Positions 1 to 7,758 of a DNA stretch of 64,000 nt are shown here, in pieces; position 1 is the first letter of the stretch; each line of letters opens with the position of its first letter. The position numbers and the translations under genes were made by a program. The stretch spans positions 1 through 64,000 of the forward strand of contig CAKUFG010000013.1 in NCBI GenBank assembly GCA_934647235.1, read 5' to 3'. The stretch comes from an uncultured Clostridia bacterium. GTDB lineage: Bacteria; Bacillota; Clostridia; Christensenellales; Aristaeellaceae. The notes below the pieces were generated by a model. That model was not told the DNA's origin. It ran no database searches and was given only the letters and a program-made list of their open reading frames with translations.

Positions 1-123
1 GCTCAGATCCTGTGCCAGATCCTGCCCGCCGGTCTTTCGCCAGGAGAACAGGCTGCCGCATTTGTGCCCGGCCAGGGTGGGGGCGCAGTGGGCGATCACG
101 GCTTCCTCAAAACGCTCGCTCAT
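1..123 (-). CDS. DUF3793 family protein, truncated by the window edge
   Basis: Only the first 41 residues are present, read leftward from an ATG at 121-123 behind a good Shine-Dalgarno (AAAGGAG). The N-terminus contains AHCAPTLAGHKCGSLFSW, which matches what I recall of the DUF3793 family, whose conserved start is a Cys-Pro/Ala-Thr-Leu-Ala-Gly segment followed by Gly-Ser-Leu-Phe. Members are often found near feoB or flavodoxin genes in Clostridia, and the function is unknown. Here the gene diverges from feoA, and its promoter region carries the same repeated operator-like sites as feoA. It is therefore probably iron-responsive (inference). The rest of the gene is outside the window. Confidence 0.7.
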   Translation of the reverse strand, partial: MSERFEEAVIAHCAPTLAGHKCGSLFSWRKTGGQDLAQDLS

Positions 124-219
124 GGAGACTCCTTTTCCGGTTAGATATCTTTAACTATTGACCTGAAAGAAAAGCCTTCCGGCCTGACTTCTGGCGGTTA
201 AAATTCTCTAACTGCGATC

Positions 220-248
220 ATCATACCAGACTCTGCGCCCGCTGTCAA
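220..248 (-). promoter_or_regulatory. Promoter of the DUF3793 gene
   Basis: On the minus strand a perfect -35 TTGACA (243-248) and a -10 TATGAT (220-225) are separated by 17 bases. Transcription would start near 213, inside the operator-like site at 198-211. Confidence 0.7.
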
Positions 249-339
249 GCGGCAAAATCAAAAAATTTTTGCCCATGAAAAAATTGGCAGGAAAATTTCC
301 AGGGACAAAAAATCTTTGAAAAAAATCTCATTCCGGGGG

Positions 340-368
340 TTGACAATCATAGTTAGAGATGCTAAACT
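340..368 (+). promoter_or_regulatory. Promoter of the feoA-feoA-feoB operon
   Basis: TTGACA at 340-345 and TAAACT at 363-368 are spaced by 17 bases. The spacer and -10 are covered by an operator-like site (353-366), the arrangement expected for a repressor blocking RNA polymerase. Confidence 0.7.
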
Positions 369-454
369 ATCGCACGGTTAGAGAAGGTTAACCCTTCGAT
401 AGCCTTTTCAAAACCCCGTGCATTAGAGATGTCTAATTGGAGGGAGTGCTGCCG

Positions 455-667
455 ATGATGCCGTTGGGTATGGCAAACGTAGGTGATGTAAACATCATCA
501 AAAAGATCAATGGCCGCGATGAGGTGCGACAGCATCTGGCCGAGCTGGGCTTCGTAGTGGGCACGGAAGTCACCGTGGTCAGCGAGCTGGGCGGAAACCT
601 GATCCTGCATGTGAAGGAAAGCCGCATCGCGCTGGATAAGACCATGGCCATGAGAATCATGGTGTAA
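455..667 (+). CDS. feoA: FeoA domain protein (first copy)
   Basis: This 70-residue protein is a single FeoA domain, the small SH3-like cytosolic partner of the ferrous iron transporter FeoB. Visible features are a Leu-Ala-Glu-Leu-Gly-Phe turn followed by GTEVTVVSELGGNLILHVKE and a C-terminal RIALDKTMAMRIMV strand, typical of the family. The start is taken at ATG 455, eight bases after GGAGGGAG. An upstream in-frame TTG at 437 would lie inside that Shine-Dalgarno and is rejected. It is followed 19 bases later by a second feoA and then feoB. Clostridial feo operons commonly carry two FeoA genes. Confidence 0.92.
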   Translation: MMPLGMANVGDVNIIKKINGRDEVRQHLAELGFVVGTEVTVVSELGGNLILHVKESRIALDKTMAMRIMV

Positions 668-686
668 ATAGAAAGGAGAGGGACGA

Positions 687-908
687 ATGAAAACCCTGAA
701 GGACGTCAAGATCGGTGAATCCGCAGTGATCGAAAAGCTGCACGGCGAGGGCGCGCTCAAGCGCCGCATTATGGATATGGGCCTCACCCGCGGCACGCAG
801 GTGTATGTGCGCAAGGTAGCCCCGCTGGGCGATCCGATGGAGCTGACCGTTCGCGGCTATGAGCTGAGCGTGCGCAAGGCGGACGCCGAGCTCATCGAGG
901 TAAAGTAA
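687..908 (+). CDS. feoA: FeoA domain protein (second copy)
   Basis: This 73-residue single-domain FeoA protein begins at an ATG preceded by AAAGGAGAGG. The family pattern is clear: GESAVIEKLHGEGALKRRIM, then DMGLTRGTQVYVRKVAPLGD, then a strand ending in RGYELSVRKADAELIEV. It is nearer the FeoA consensus than the upstream copy, including the Leu-Gly-Asp-Pro segment after the central strand. It likely binds the cytosolic side of FeoB and influences Fe(II) uptake. The two copies are diverged, so they may have different roles or partners (inference). Confidence 0.93.
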   Translation: MKTLKDVKIGESAVIEKLHGEGALKRRIMDMGLTRGTQVYVRKVAPLGDPMELTVRGYELSVRKADAELIEVK

Positions 909-987
909 TCCTTTTTATTCACCCATCGTTCTCTGAATGGAGAATTAGCGGGGCGCGAGCCCCCGAAACAAAAGGAGGAGCATTTCA

Positions 988-3492
988 ATGGCCATTAAAA
1001 TCGCGCTGGCAGGCAACCCGAACTGCGGTAAAACCACGCTGTTCAACGCCCTGACCGGCTCCAATCAGTTTGTGGGCAACTGGCCCGGCGTTACCGTAGA
1101 AAAGAAGGAAGGCCGCCTGCGCAAGCATGACGACGTCATCGTCACCGACCTGCCCGGCATTTACTCCCTGTCTCCCTACACGCTGGAGGAAGTCGTCTCC
1201 CGTAATTACCTGATCACCGAGCGCCCTGACGCGATCCTGAACCTGATCGACGGTACCAACCTGGAGCGCAACCTGTACCTGACCACGCAGCTGACCGAGC
1301 TGGGCATCCCCGTGGTTGTGGCCGTCAACATGATGGACGTTGTCCGCAAGAACGGCGATAAGATTAACTTCAGCGAGCTGTCCCGTCAGCTGGGCTGCAA
1401 GGTCTGCGAGATTTCCGCCCTGAAGGGCGAGGGCATCATGGAGGCCGCCGAGGCCGCGATTGACGCCGCCCGCAACGGCAAGACCATTCCCATGCACACC
1501 TTCTCCGGCCCCGTGGAGCATGCCATTGCCCACATCGAGGAAGCCGCCCTGCATAACCTGCCTGAATCCCAGCAGCGCTGGTACGCCATCAAGATCTTTG
1601 AGCGCGACAGCAAGGCGCTGGAGCAGCTGAAGGTGCCCGCCGACACGATGAAGCACATCGAGGCCGACATCAAGGCTGCCGAGGATGAGCTGGGCGACGA
1701 CGCCGAGAGCATCATCACCAACGAGCGCTATGTGTACATCGCCGAGGTGATCAAGGCCTGCTATAAGAAGAAGAGCGCCGGCAAGCTGTCCGTCTCCGAT
1801 AAGATCGACCGCGTGGTCACCAACCGCTGGCTGGGCCTGCCCATCTTCGCGGTCGTGATGTTCCTGGTATACTACATCTCCATGGTAACGGTCGGCTCCA
1901 TGGCCACCGACTGGGCCAACGACGGTGTGTTCGGCGATGGCTGGCACCTGTTCGGCATCGGCAGCAAGGATTACGAGGCCGTTGCGGAGGATTACACCAA
2001 CGCCACCGAGGCCGTAGGCGCCTTCGTGGAGGATGTTGATCTAGATACCGAGTCTGAGGACTTCGACGCTGCCGCCGTGCTGGAGCAGCTGAAGGCCTAT
2101 ACGCCCGAAGCCGAAACCGCGACCACCCTGGTCGAGGATGAGGAGACCCTGGCGCAGACTGAAATGACTGTTTACTACTCCGCCATCCCCGAAGGGGCGG
2201 ATAAGAAAACTACCATCCCCATGACCTATCAGGACGCTGTGGCGTACCTGGAGGAGAACGGCTTTGAAGCGCCCGATCCGGCCGACTACGGCGTATGGGT
2301 GCGCGGCATTCCCGTGCTGCTTGAAAGCGGCCTGGATCAGATCGGCTGCGCCGATTGGCTCAAGGGCCTGATCCTGGATGGTATCGTAGCGGGCGTTGGC
2401 GCGGTACTGGGCTTCGTGCCTCAGATGCTGGTGCTGTTCCTGCTGCTGGCCTTCCTGGAAGCCTGCGGTTATATGGCCCGTATCGCCTTCGTTCTGGACC
2501 GTGTCTTCCGCAAGTTCGGCCTGAGCGGCAAGAGCTTCATCCCCATGCTGATCGGCTCCGGCTGCGGCGTGCCTGGTATCATGGCTTCCCGTACCATTGA
2601 AAACGAGCGCGATCGCCGCATGACGATCATGACCACCACCTTCATCCCCTGCGGCGCGAAGATGCCCTTCATCGCCATGGTTGCCGGCGCGCTGTTCGGC
2701 GGCTCTGCCTGGGTGTCCACCTCCGCTTACTTCATCGGCGTTGCCGCCATCATCATCAGCGGCATCATGCTCAAGAAGTCCAAGATGTTTGCCGGCGATC
2801 CTGCTCCCTTCGTCATGGAGCTGCCTGCTTATCACTGGCCGACGCTGGGCAACGTGCTGCGCAGCATGTGGGAGCGCGGCTGGAGCTTCATCAAGAAGGC
2901 CGGCACGATCATCCTGCTCTCCACGATCTTCGTATGGTTCACCACTTACTTTGGCTGGGTGGACGGCGCCTTCCAGATGCTCAGTGAGGAACAGATTGAC
3001 TCCTCCATCCTGGCTCGCATCGGCAACCTGATCGCCTGGATCTTCGCGCCTCTGGGCTGGGGCAACTGGCAGGCCGCTGTGGCTTCCGTTACCGGCCTGG
3101 TCGCCAAGGAAAACATCGTGGGCACCATGGGTATCCTGTACAGCGCTGGCGAAGGCACGGTGTATTCTCACCTGGCCGCCGCGTTCACCGGTATCGCCGG
3201 CTATTCCTTCCTGATCTTTAACCTGCTGTGCGCTCCCTGCTTCGCCGCCATCGGCGCGATCAAGCGCGAGATGAACAGCCCCAAGTGGACCTGGTTTGCC
3301 ATCGGCTATCAGTGCGGCTTCGCCTACGTCATCTCGCTGATCGTGTATCAGCTGGGCATGCTGTGCCAGGGCCAGGCCAACGTGCTGGGCGTGATCGCCG
3401 CCGTTGCCCTGCTGGCTGCGCTGATCTACCTGCTGGTTCGCAAGAACCCCTATGAAAAGAGCGTTAATGGAACGCAGAAAGTGAGCATGTAA
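988..3492 (+). CDS. feoB: Ferrous iron transporter FeoB
   Basis: This 834-residue inner membrane Fe(II) transporter has an N-terminal G-protein domain. The G1 P-loop GNPNCGKTT lies near residues 9-17, G3 is DLPGIYSL, G4 is NMMD and G5 is SALKGEG. A helical spacer region follows, then a polytopic membrane domain with the conserved GSGCGVPGIMASR segment. The Shine-Dalgarno is AAAGGAGGAGC. An unusual hydrophilic, acidic segment of roughly 120 residues (about 320-440) lies between the first membrane helix and the rest of the membrane domain, probably outside the cell. FeoB follows two feoA genes and precedes its small Cys-rich partner. Confidence 0.97.
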   Translation: MAIKIALAGNPNCGKTTLFNALTGSNQFVGNWPGVTVEKKEGRLRKHDDVIVTDLPGIYSLSPYTLEEVVSRNYLITERPDAILNLIDGTNLERNLYLTTQLTELGIPVVVAVNMMDVVRKNGDKINFSELSRQLGCKVCEISALKGEGIMEAAEAAIDAARNGKTIPMHTFSGPVEHAIAHIEEAALHNLPESQQRWYAIKIFERDSKALEQLKVPADTMKHIEADIKAAEDELGDDAESIITNERYVYIAEVIKACYKKKSAGKLSVSDKIDRVVTNRWLGLPIFAVVMFLVYYISMVTVGSMATDWANDGVFGDGWHLFGIGSKDYEAVAEDYTNATEAVGAFVEDVDLDTESEDFDAAAVLEQLKAYTPEAETATTLVEDEETLAQTEMTVYYSAIPEGADKKTTIPMTYQDAVAYLEENGFEAPDPADYGVWVRGIPVLLESGLDQIGCADWLKGLILDGIVAGVGAVLGFVPQMLVLFLLLAFLEACGYMARIAFVLDRVFRKFGLSGKSFIPMLIGSGCGVPGIMASRTIENERDRRMTIMTTTFIPCGAKMPFIAMVAGALFGGSAWVSTSAYFIGVAAIIISGIMLKKSKMFAGDPAPFVMELPAYHWPTLGNVLRSMWERGWSFIKKAGTIILLSTIFVWFTTYFGWVDGAFQMLSEEQIDSSILARIGNLIAWIFAPLGWGNWQAAVASVTGLVAKENIVGTMGILYSAGEGTVYSHLAAAFTGIAGYSFLIFNLLCAPCFAAIGAIKREMNSPKWTWFAIGYQCGFAYVISLIVYQLGMLCQGQANVLGVIAAVALLAALIYLLVRKNPYEKSVNGTQKVSM

Positions 3493-3494
3493 TT

Positions 3495-3632
3495 ATGGCT
3501 ACTGCAATTGTGGGCGGCGTTCTGCTGCTGGTTGTCGGCGCTGTGGTATACAGCATGATCCGTGACAAGAAAAAGGGTAAATCGGTCTGCTCCTGCGGAG
3601 GCGATTGCTCGCATTGCAAAGGCTGCCACTAA
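3495..3632 (+). CDS. FeoB-associated Cys-rich membrane protein
   Basis: This 45-residue protein starts two bases after the feoB stop codon. One hydrophobic helix (residues 3-21) is followed by a basic stretch (RDKKKGK) and a cysteine cluster, CSCGGDCSHCKGC, carrying five Cys and a His. That is the hallmark of the small FeoB-associated Cys-rich membrane proteins of Firmicutes. These are suspected to help iron transfer or sensing at FeoB, but the role is not established. The position and translation-coupled spacing support co-expression with feoB. Confidence 0.9.
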   Translation: MATAIVGGVLLLVVGAVVYSMIRDKKKGKSVCSCGGDCSHCKGCH

Positions 3633-3648
3633 TCGCGTGCAACCCATG

Positions 3649-3683
3649 TGGGGGATGCAGGTACGCCCTGCATCCCCCATTTT
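3649..3683 (+). terminator. Hairpin after the feo genes
   Basis: A 13-base-pair GC-rich stem (3649-3661 with about 3666-3679) with a TACG loop is followed by a short TTTT. It could be an intrinsic terminator or a partial attenuator. The regulator gene that follows starts only 24 bases later, so it may receive read-through. Confidence 0.6.
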
Positions 3684-3706
3684 CTGAAAAAGGAGGATTG
3701 CGGCCC

Positions 3707-4051
3707 ATGTCCATCTCCCTGATCCGCTGCCTGCTGGCGGTGCTGGCCCTGTCGGAAAGCTTTGACGTAGTCGCCTCCAAGGATGTGGCGCAGCTGCTGG
3801 GGGTCAAGCGCCCCACCATCCATCGCTCGCTTGAAATGCTTCAGAAAAAGGGCCTGATCCACAAGGAGCCCTACGGCGATATCCACCTGACCGACGCGGG
3901 CCGCGAGCAGGCGCAGCGCATGGAGCGGCAGCGCGACGATTTGTCGCTGCTGTTCTCAAGGCGCTACGGCCTGCCTACCGAGGAAAGCGTGCGCGCAGCC
4001 TTCGCGCTGATGAGCGCGCTGAGCCAGGACAGCCTGACGCGCCTGCAGTAA
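3707..4051 (+). CDS. Small DtxR-type winged-helix regulator
   Basis: This 114-residue protein begins at ATG 3707 behind AAAGGAGG. Residues about 20-75 form a winged helix of the DtxR/MntR/IdeR type (SKDVAQLLGVKRPTIHRSLE, then KKGLIHKEPYGDIHLTDAGR). The C-terminal part (about 75-114) matches the family's short dimerisation helices. However, the Arg-His and Glu-x-x-Glu-His metal ligand pattern of DtxR/MntR is not visible: the corresponding segments read ERQRDDLSLLFSRR and SVRAAFALMSALS. It lies in the feo locus next to six DtxR-box-like sites and is the natural candidate to bind them (inference). It could be a metal sensor with changed ligands or a non-metal regulator. Confidence 0.8.
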   Translation: MSISLIRCLLAVLALSESFDVVASKDVAQLLGVKRPTIHRSLEMLQKKGLIHKEPYGDIHLTDAGREQAQRMERQRDDLSLLFSRRYGLPTEESVRAAFALMSALSQDSLTRLQ

Positions 4052-4083
4052 AATAGCGCGCCGGACAGATTTTTTTATCATTC

Positions 4084-4097
4084 TTAGCCTATTCTAA
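4084..4097. promoter_or_regulatory. Sixth DtxR-like operator site
   Basis: TTAGCCTATTCTAA (TTAG-N6-CTAA) matches the pattern of the five sites upstream of feoA. It lies 22 bases before the -35 box of the DUF951-lepB transcript. Confidence 0.4.
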
Positions 4098-4119
4098 CCA
4101 GCCGTGTATCGAAATAACA

Positions 4120-4148
4120 TTGAAAAAAAGCGCGCCTTCGTATATAAT
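4120..4148 (+). promoter_or_regulatory. Promoter of DUF951-lepB
   Basis: TTGAAA (4120-4125), a 17-base spacer and TATAAT (4143-4148) form a near-consensus housekeeping promoter 31 bases before the GTG start. Confidence 0.8.
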
Positions 4149-4179
4149 ATATGCATCAACATCCAAGGGAGGCGTAAGC

Positions 4180-4392
4180 GTGACAGAGGAGATCCGGCTG
4201 GGCGATATCATCCAGACCCGCAAAAAGCACCCCTGCGGGCAGGATGAGTGGACGGTCATCCGCACCGGGGCGGATATCAAGATCCGCTGCCATGGCTGCG
4301 GCCGCATCGTGATGCTGGATCGCGCGGATTTTCTGCGCCGCCGCAAACGGCTGATCACGCAGGGGCCGGCTCCCTGTGAGCAAAAGGAGTAA
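4180..4392 (+). CDS. DUF951 domain protein
   Basis: This 70-residue protein begins at GTG 4180 behind AAGGGAGG. A TTG at 4120 in the same frame coincides with the -35 box and is rejected. The sequence contains QTRKKHPCGQDEWTVIRTG and KIRCHGCGRIVMLDR, matching the Firmicute DUF951 family with its conserved Lys-Lys-His-Pro-Cys-Gly and Cys-His-Gly-Cys-Gly motifs. Three cysteines and a His could bind zinc (inference). The function is unknown. It shares a promoter with lepB, which starts six bases after its stop. Confidence 0.88.
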   Translation: MTEEIRLGDIIQTRKKHPCGQDEWTVIRTGADIKIRCHGCGRIVMLDRADFLRRRKRLITQGPAPCEQKE

Positions 4393-4398
4393 GCAACC

Positions 4399-5070
4399 AT
4401 GAGCACCGAACCTGAAAAGAAGCTGCCCGAAAAGGCGGAAACCGCCCCCGAGGCTCCCAAGGCCAAGGGCAAGAAAAACAAAAAAGAAAAGGAAAAGAAA
4501 ACCCCCAAGCAGGAAATTATGAGCTGGATTTTAACGCTGCTGGCCGCCGTGGTCATCGCCCTGCTGATCCGCGCGCTGCTGTTTGAGCCCATCCGCGTGG
4601 ATGGCGAAAGCATGCGCGATACCCTGCAGGACAATGAAATCGTGCTGGTGACAAAGCCCGATTATCTGGCGGGCAATTTCAACCGCGGCGATGTGATCAT
4701 CTGCCGTTACCCCAACCGCAACAGCAAAACCAGCCTGCAGCTGGGCGGCACGCTGGAGGTCAGCTTCGTCAATCACACCCTGTTTGTCAAGCGCCTGATC
4801 GCCCTGCCCGGCGATCTTCTGCAGATCGTCGAGGGCGCGGTGTATGTCAACGGCGAGCTGGTGGACGAGTCGGGCATCAACATGCATTCCCAGTCCCGCA
4901 CCAACCTGGGCCCCTATCGTCTGGGCGAGGACGAATACTTCGTCATGGGCGATAACCGCGGCAACAGCAACGATTCCCGCGCGGTCGGCCCCATCTCCCG
5001 CGATATGATCGTGGGTCACGTTCGCTGCGTGCTATGGCCGCTGAATAAGTTTGGCACCAAGGTGGAATAA
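4399..5070 (+). CDS. lepB: Signal peptidase I
   Basis: This type I signal peptidase (223 residues) removes signal peptides from exported proteins on the outer face of the membrane. A long Lys/Glu-rich cytoplasmic tail (about 1-38) precedes one membrane helix (about 42-60). The catalytic serine lies in VDGESM (near residue 73) and the catalytic lysine in LFVKRLIALPGD. Box E, GDNRGNSNDSRAVGPI, is intact. The start ATG 4399 follows AAAGGAG. Exported products in this window with A-x-A-type sites are candidate substrates. Confidence 0.96.
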   Translation: MSTEPEKKLPEKAETAPEAPKAKGKKNKKEKEKKTPKQEIMSWILTLLAAVVIALLIRALLFEPIRVDGESMRDTLQDNEIVLVTKPDYLAGNFNRGDVIICRYPNRNSKTSLQLGGTLEVSFVNHTLFVKRLIALPGDLLQIVEGAVYVNGELVDESGINMHSQSRTNLGPYRLGEDEYFVMGDNRGNSNDSRAVGPISRDMIVGHVRCVLWPLNKFGTKVE

Positions 5071-5085
5071 AACAATCGCCAACAT

Positions 5086-5117
5086 GCGAAGCGGCAGCTT
5101 TTGCCGTTTCGCTTTTT
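5086..5117 (+). terminator. Intrinsic terminator after lepB
   Basis: A 10-base-pair stem (5086-5095 with 5103-5112, one G-U pair) with a seven-base loop is followed directly by five T residues. Confidence 0.85.
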
Positions 5118-5139
5118 GATCTATAAGGGGAGGAATTTT

Positions 5140-5739
5140 ATGGCCTTTCAGACCCTGTCGCCCGGCACGCTGCTGAGCCCTGTGCCGGCGGTGATGGTAT
5201 CCTGCGCCCTGCCCGGCGAGCGCCCCAATGTGATCACCGTCGCCTGGGCGGGCACCGTGTGCAGCGATCCGCCGATGCTGTCCATTTCCGTGCGCAAGGA
5301 GCGCTTTTCGCACCATATCCTGCTGGAAAGCGGCGAGTTTGTGGTCAATCTGGTAGGGCGCGAGCAGCTGCAGGCCGCCGATTACTGCGGCGTGCGCTCG
5401 GGACGCGATGTGGATAAGCTTGCCGATTGCGGCCTGACAGCCGTGCCTGCACAGGGGATGGACTGCGCGCCTGCCATTGCGCAGTGCCCGCTGTATCTGG
5501 CCTGCAAAACGCAGCAGGTGATCGGGCTGGGCTCGCACGATCTGTTCATCGCGCGGATTGTGGGCATGGGCGTGCGCGAGGCGCTGCTGGATGAAAAGGG
5601 CAGGATCGATCTGCGCCGCGCCGGGCTTACCGCCTACAGCCACGGCGTATACTATGCATTGGGCGATGCGATGGGCTTCTTTGGCTATTCTGTGGCTGCG
5701 CCCGAGGTGCGCAAGCGCCGCATGCGCGAGCTGAAATAA
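5140..5739 (+). CDS. Flavin reductase family protein
   Basis: This 199-residue protein starts at ATG 5140 behind GGGGAGG. The N-terminal segment (about 8-60) with PVPAVMVSCALPGERPNVIT and the SDPPMLSISVRK strand matches the FMN-binding split barrel of the flavin reductase-like family. The middle contains SGEFVVNLVGREQL, a family feature. Members bind FMN and either reduce free flavin or act as flavoredoxin-type electron carriers in anaerobes. The substrate is not deducible. It precedes deoB by 23 bases but follows a terminator, so it may head its own transcript. Confidence 0.88.
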   Translation: MAFQTLSPGTLLSPVPAVMVSCALPGERPNVITVAWAGTVCSDPPMLSISVRKERFSHHILLESGEFVVNLVGREQLQAADYCGVRSGRDVDKLADCGLTAVPAQGMDCAPAIAQCPLYLACKTQQVIGLGSHDLFIARIVGMGVREALLDEKGRIDLRRAGLTAYSHGVYYALGDAMGFFGYSVAAPEVRKRRMRELK

Positions 5740-5762
5740 GATTGATACCGGAGGATGAGAAT

Positions 5763-6935
5763 ATGCTGAACCGTGCGATTCTGATTGTACTGGACTCCGT
5801 GGGCGTGGGCAGCGCGCCGGACGCGGCCGCTTATGGCGATGAAGGCGCGAACACCGTGGGGCATATCGCCCAGCGGACGACGCTTAATCTGCCCCATATG
5901 AACCGGCTGGGCTTTGCCCATATTCCCGGCACCAACCTGACGCGCGATCCTGCCGCAGCGGGCGCCTACGGCTGCATGACCGAGGCTTCCAGCGGCAAGG
6001 ATACCACCACCGGCCATTGGGAAATTGCGGGCCTCAAGCTTGAAAAGCCTTTTCCCACCTATCCGCACGGCTTCCCAGCGGAGGTGATGGACGCTTTCTC
6101 CGCCGCCATCGGCCGCGGCTGGCTGGGCAATAAGCCTGCCAGCGGCACAGCCATACTGGATGAGCTGGGCGAGGAGCATATGCGCACCGGCAAGGTGATT
6201 GTGTACACCTCAGGCGACAGCGTGTTCCAGATTGCCGCGCATGAGGATATCGTGCCGGTGGAGGAGCTGTATGATATGTGCCGCAAGGCGCGCGCTATCC
6301 TGCAGGGCCCGCACGCCGTGGGCCGCGTCATTGCCCGCCCCTTCACAGGCACGGGCGCGGGGCACTTTACCCGCACGCCCAGACGGCATGATTTCTCGCT
6401 GGAGCCTACAGGCGTGACCATGCTGGATCAGCTCAAGGCCGCCGGGCTGGATACCCTGGCTGTGGGCAAGATCGAGGATATCTTCTGTATGCGCGGCATC
6501 ACGCAAAGCGTGCATTCCGCCGGCAATCCTGCCTGCCTGCAATCGCTGATGGACGATCTGGCGGGCGATTTCACGGGCCTGTGCTTTGTGAACCTGGTGG
6601 ACTTTGACATGACCTACGGCCATCGCCGCGATGTGGCGGGCTACGCCCAGGCGCTGCGCGATTTCGACGCCTTCCTGCCCAATATCCTGGGCGCGATGGG
6701 CGATCAGGATCTGCTGCTGATTACGGCCGATCATGGCTGCGATCCCACCTGGACGGGCACCGATCATACCCGCGAGCGCGTGCCGCTGCTGTGCTGGCAT
6801 CGCGGCATGCGCCGGGCCATTGATCTGGGCGTGCGCAATACCTATGCCGATATGGCGGCCACCATCTGCGAGGGCTTCGGCCTGCCCGATCGCTTTGGGG
6901 CGACTTCCTTCTATCAGGAATTGGAGATGAAATAA
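5763..6935 (+). CDS. deoB: Phosphopentomutase
   Basis: This 390-residue alkaline-phosphatase-superfamily enzyme interconverts (deoxy)ribose 1-phosphate and 5-phosphate in nucleoside breakdown. The N-terminal metal site is in DSVGVGSAPDA. The activated threonine lies in SGKDTTTGHWE (near residue 86), and C-terminal metal ligands are in TADHGCDPTWTGTDHTRE. The start is ATG 5763 behind GGAGGATG; an in-frame TTG at 5742 has no binding site. It overlaps the salvage pathway with punA, which starts two bases after the stop: PunA makes the sugar 1-phosphate that DeoB uses. Confidence 0.97.
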   Translation: MLNRAILIVLDSVGVGSAPDAAAYGDEGANTVGHIAQRTTLNLPHMNRLGFAHIPGTNLTRDPAAAGAYGCMTEASSGKDTTTGHWEIAGLKLEKPFPTYPHGFPAEVMDAFSAAIGRGWLGNKPASGTAILDELGEEHMRTGKVIVYTSGDSVFQIAAHEDIVPVEELYDMCRKARAILQGPHAVGRVIARPFTGTGAGHFTRTPRRHDFSLEPTGVTMLDQLKAAGLDTLAVGKIEDIFCMRGITQSVHSAGNPACLQSLMDDLAGDFTGLCFVNLVDFDMTYGHRRDVAGYAQALRDFDAFLPNILGAMGDQDLLLITADHGCDPTWTGTDHTRERVPLLCWHRGMRRAIDLGVRNTYADMAATICEGFGLPDRFGATSFYQELEMK

Positions 6936-6936
6936 T

Positions 6937-7758
6937 ATGTCTGAAATGGAACGCATTGACCGCGCGGCGGATTATGTGCGCGACGTGCTGGGCACGGCGG
7001 AAATCGCCATCGTGCTGGGCAGCGGCCTGGGCGATTACGCCGAGGTGCTGACCGACGCGCAGGTAGCGCCCTATCACGATATTCCCAGTTTCCCGGAATC
7101 CACGGTGCCCGGCCACGCAGGCGAACTGTATACCGGCAACCTCTACGGCCGCCGGGTGATGATGATGCGCGGGCGCTTTCACAGCTATGAGGGTTATCCG
7201 CTCAGCGATGTGACGCTGCCCATCCGCGTGATGGCGCGGTTGGGGGTAAAGGCGCTGATCCTGACCAACGCGGCGGGCGCGGTGAATACGGGCTTTGCGC
7301 CGGGCGAGCTGATGCTGATTGACGATTATATCAACTTCTCGGGGCAGAATCCCCTGCGCGGTGAAAACCTGGAGGCTTTTGGCCCGCGCTTCCCGGATAT
7401 GTCCCGCGCCTATGACCGTGAGCTGCGCGCGCTGGCCCTGGATGTGGCCGAGCGCGAGAACATCACCCTGCGCCAGGGCGTATATGCCTGGTTCAACGGC
7501 CCCTGCTATGAAACGCCGGCGGAAATCCGCATGGCGCGCGTGCTGGGCGCGGACGCGGTGGGCATGTCCACCGTTCCGGAGACCATTGTGGCCGTGCACA
7601 GCGGGCTGCGCGTGCTGGGCGTATCGTGCCTGACCAATATGGCCGCGGGCATCCTGGATCAGCCGCTGTCGCATCAGGAGGTTGTGGAGACGGGCGCGAA
7701 GGCGCGCGCGAGCTTCCGCCGCCTGCTGGACGGCGTGGTGCAGGGCATGGAGCTGTGA
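6937..7758 (+). CDS. punA: Purine nucleoside phosphorylase (trimeric PNP-I type)
   Basis: This 273-residue enzyme phosphorolyses purine nucleosides to the free base and ribose 1-phosphate. The phosphate-binding loop GSGLGDY is near residue 29, followed by GRFHSYEGY, the LTNAAGAVN segment, and the base-binding GPCYETPAEIR and VGMSTVPE motifs. All belong to the inosine/guanosine-type family. It is tightly coupled to deoB upstream and overlaps the downstream vanZ-like gene by four bases. Confidence 0.97.
   Translation: MSEMERIDRAADYVRDVLGTAEIAIVLGSGLGDYAEVLTDAQVAPYHDIPSFPESTVPGHAGELYTGNLYGRRVMMMRGRFHSYEGYPLSDVTLPIRVMARLGVKALILTNAAGAVNTGFAPGELMLIDDYINFSGQNPLRGENLEAFGPRFPDMSRAYDRELRALALDVAERENITLRQGVYAWFNGPCYETPAEIRMARVLGADAVGMSTVPETIVAVHSGLRVLGVSCLTNMAAGILDQPLSHQEVVETGAKARASFRRLLDGVVQGMEL

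Larger units (their letters stand above)
141..436. promoter_or_regulatory. Cluster of five DtxR/IdeR-like operator sites
   Basis: Five related imperfect inverted repeats fit TTAG-N6-(C/T)TAA or its complement, often extended to GGTTAG...TTAACC. They lie at 141-154, 198-211, 353-366 (ending TAAA), 378-391 and 423-436. Their half-site resembles the GTTAG/CTAAC half-sites known for DtxR/IdeR boxes. Two overlap the divergent promoters and one lies just before the feoA ribosome binding site. A DtxR-type regulator is encoded at the end of this locus. Sites are seen directly; binding is inferred. The remainder of the 331-base gap between the divergent genes is AT-rich and holds nothing else I recognise. 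Confidence 0.6.

Noticed and set aside
437..454. Upstream TTG start for feoA
   Set aside because: The TTG lies inside the ribosome binding site and the operator-like site; ATG 455 is well spaced.
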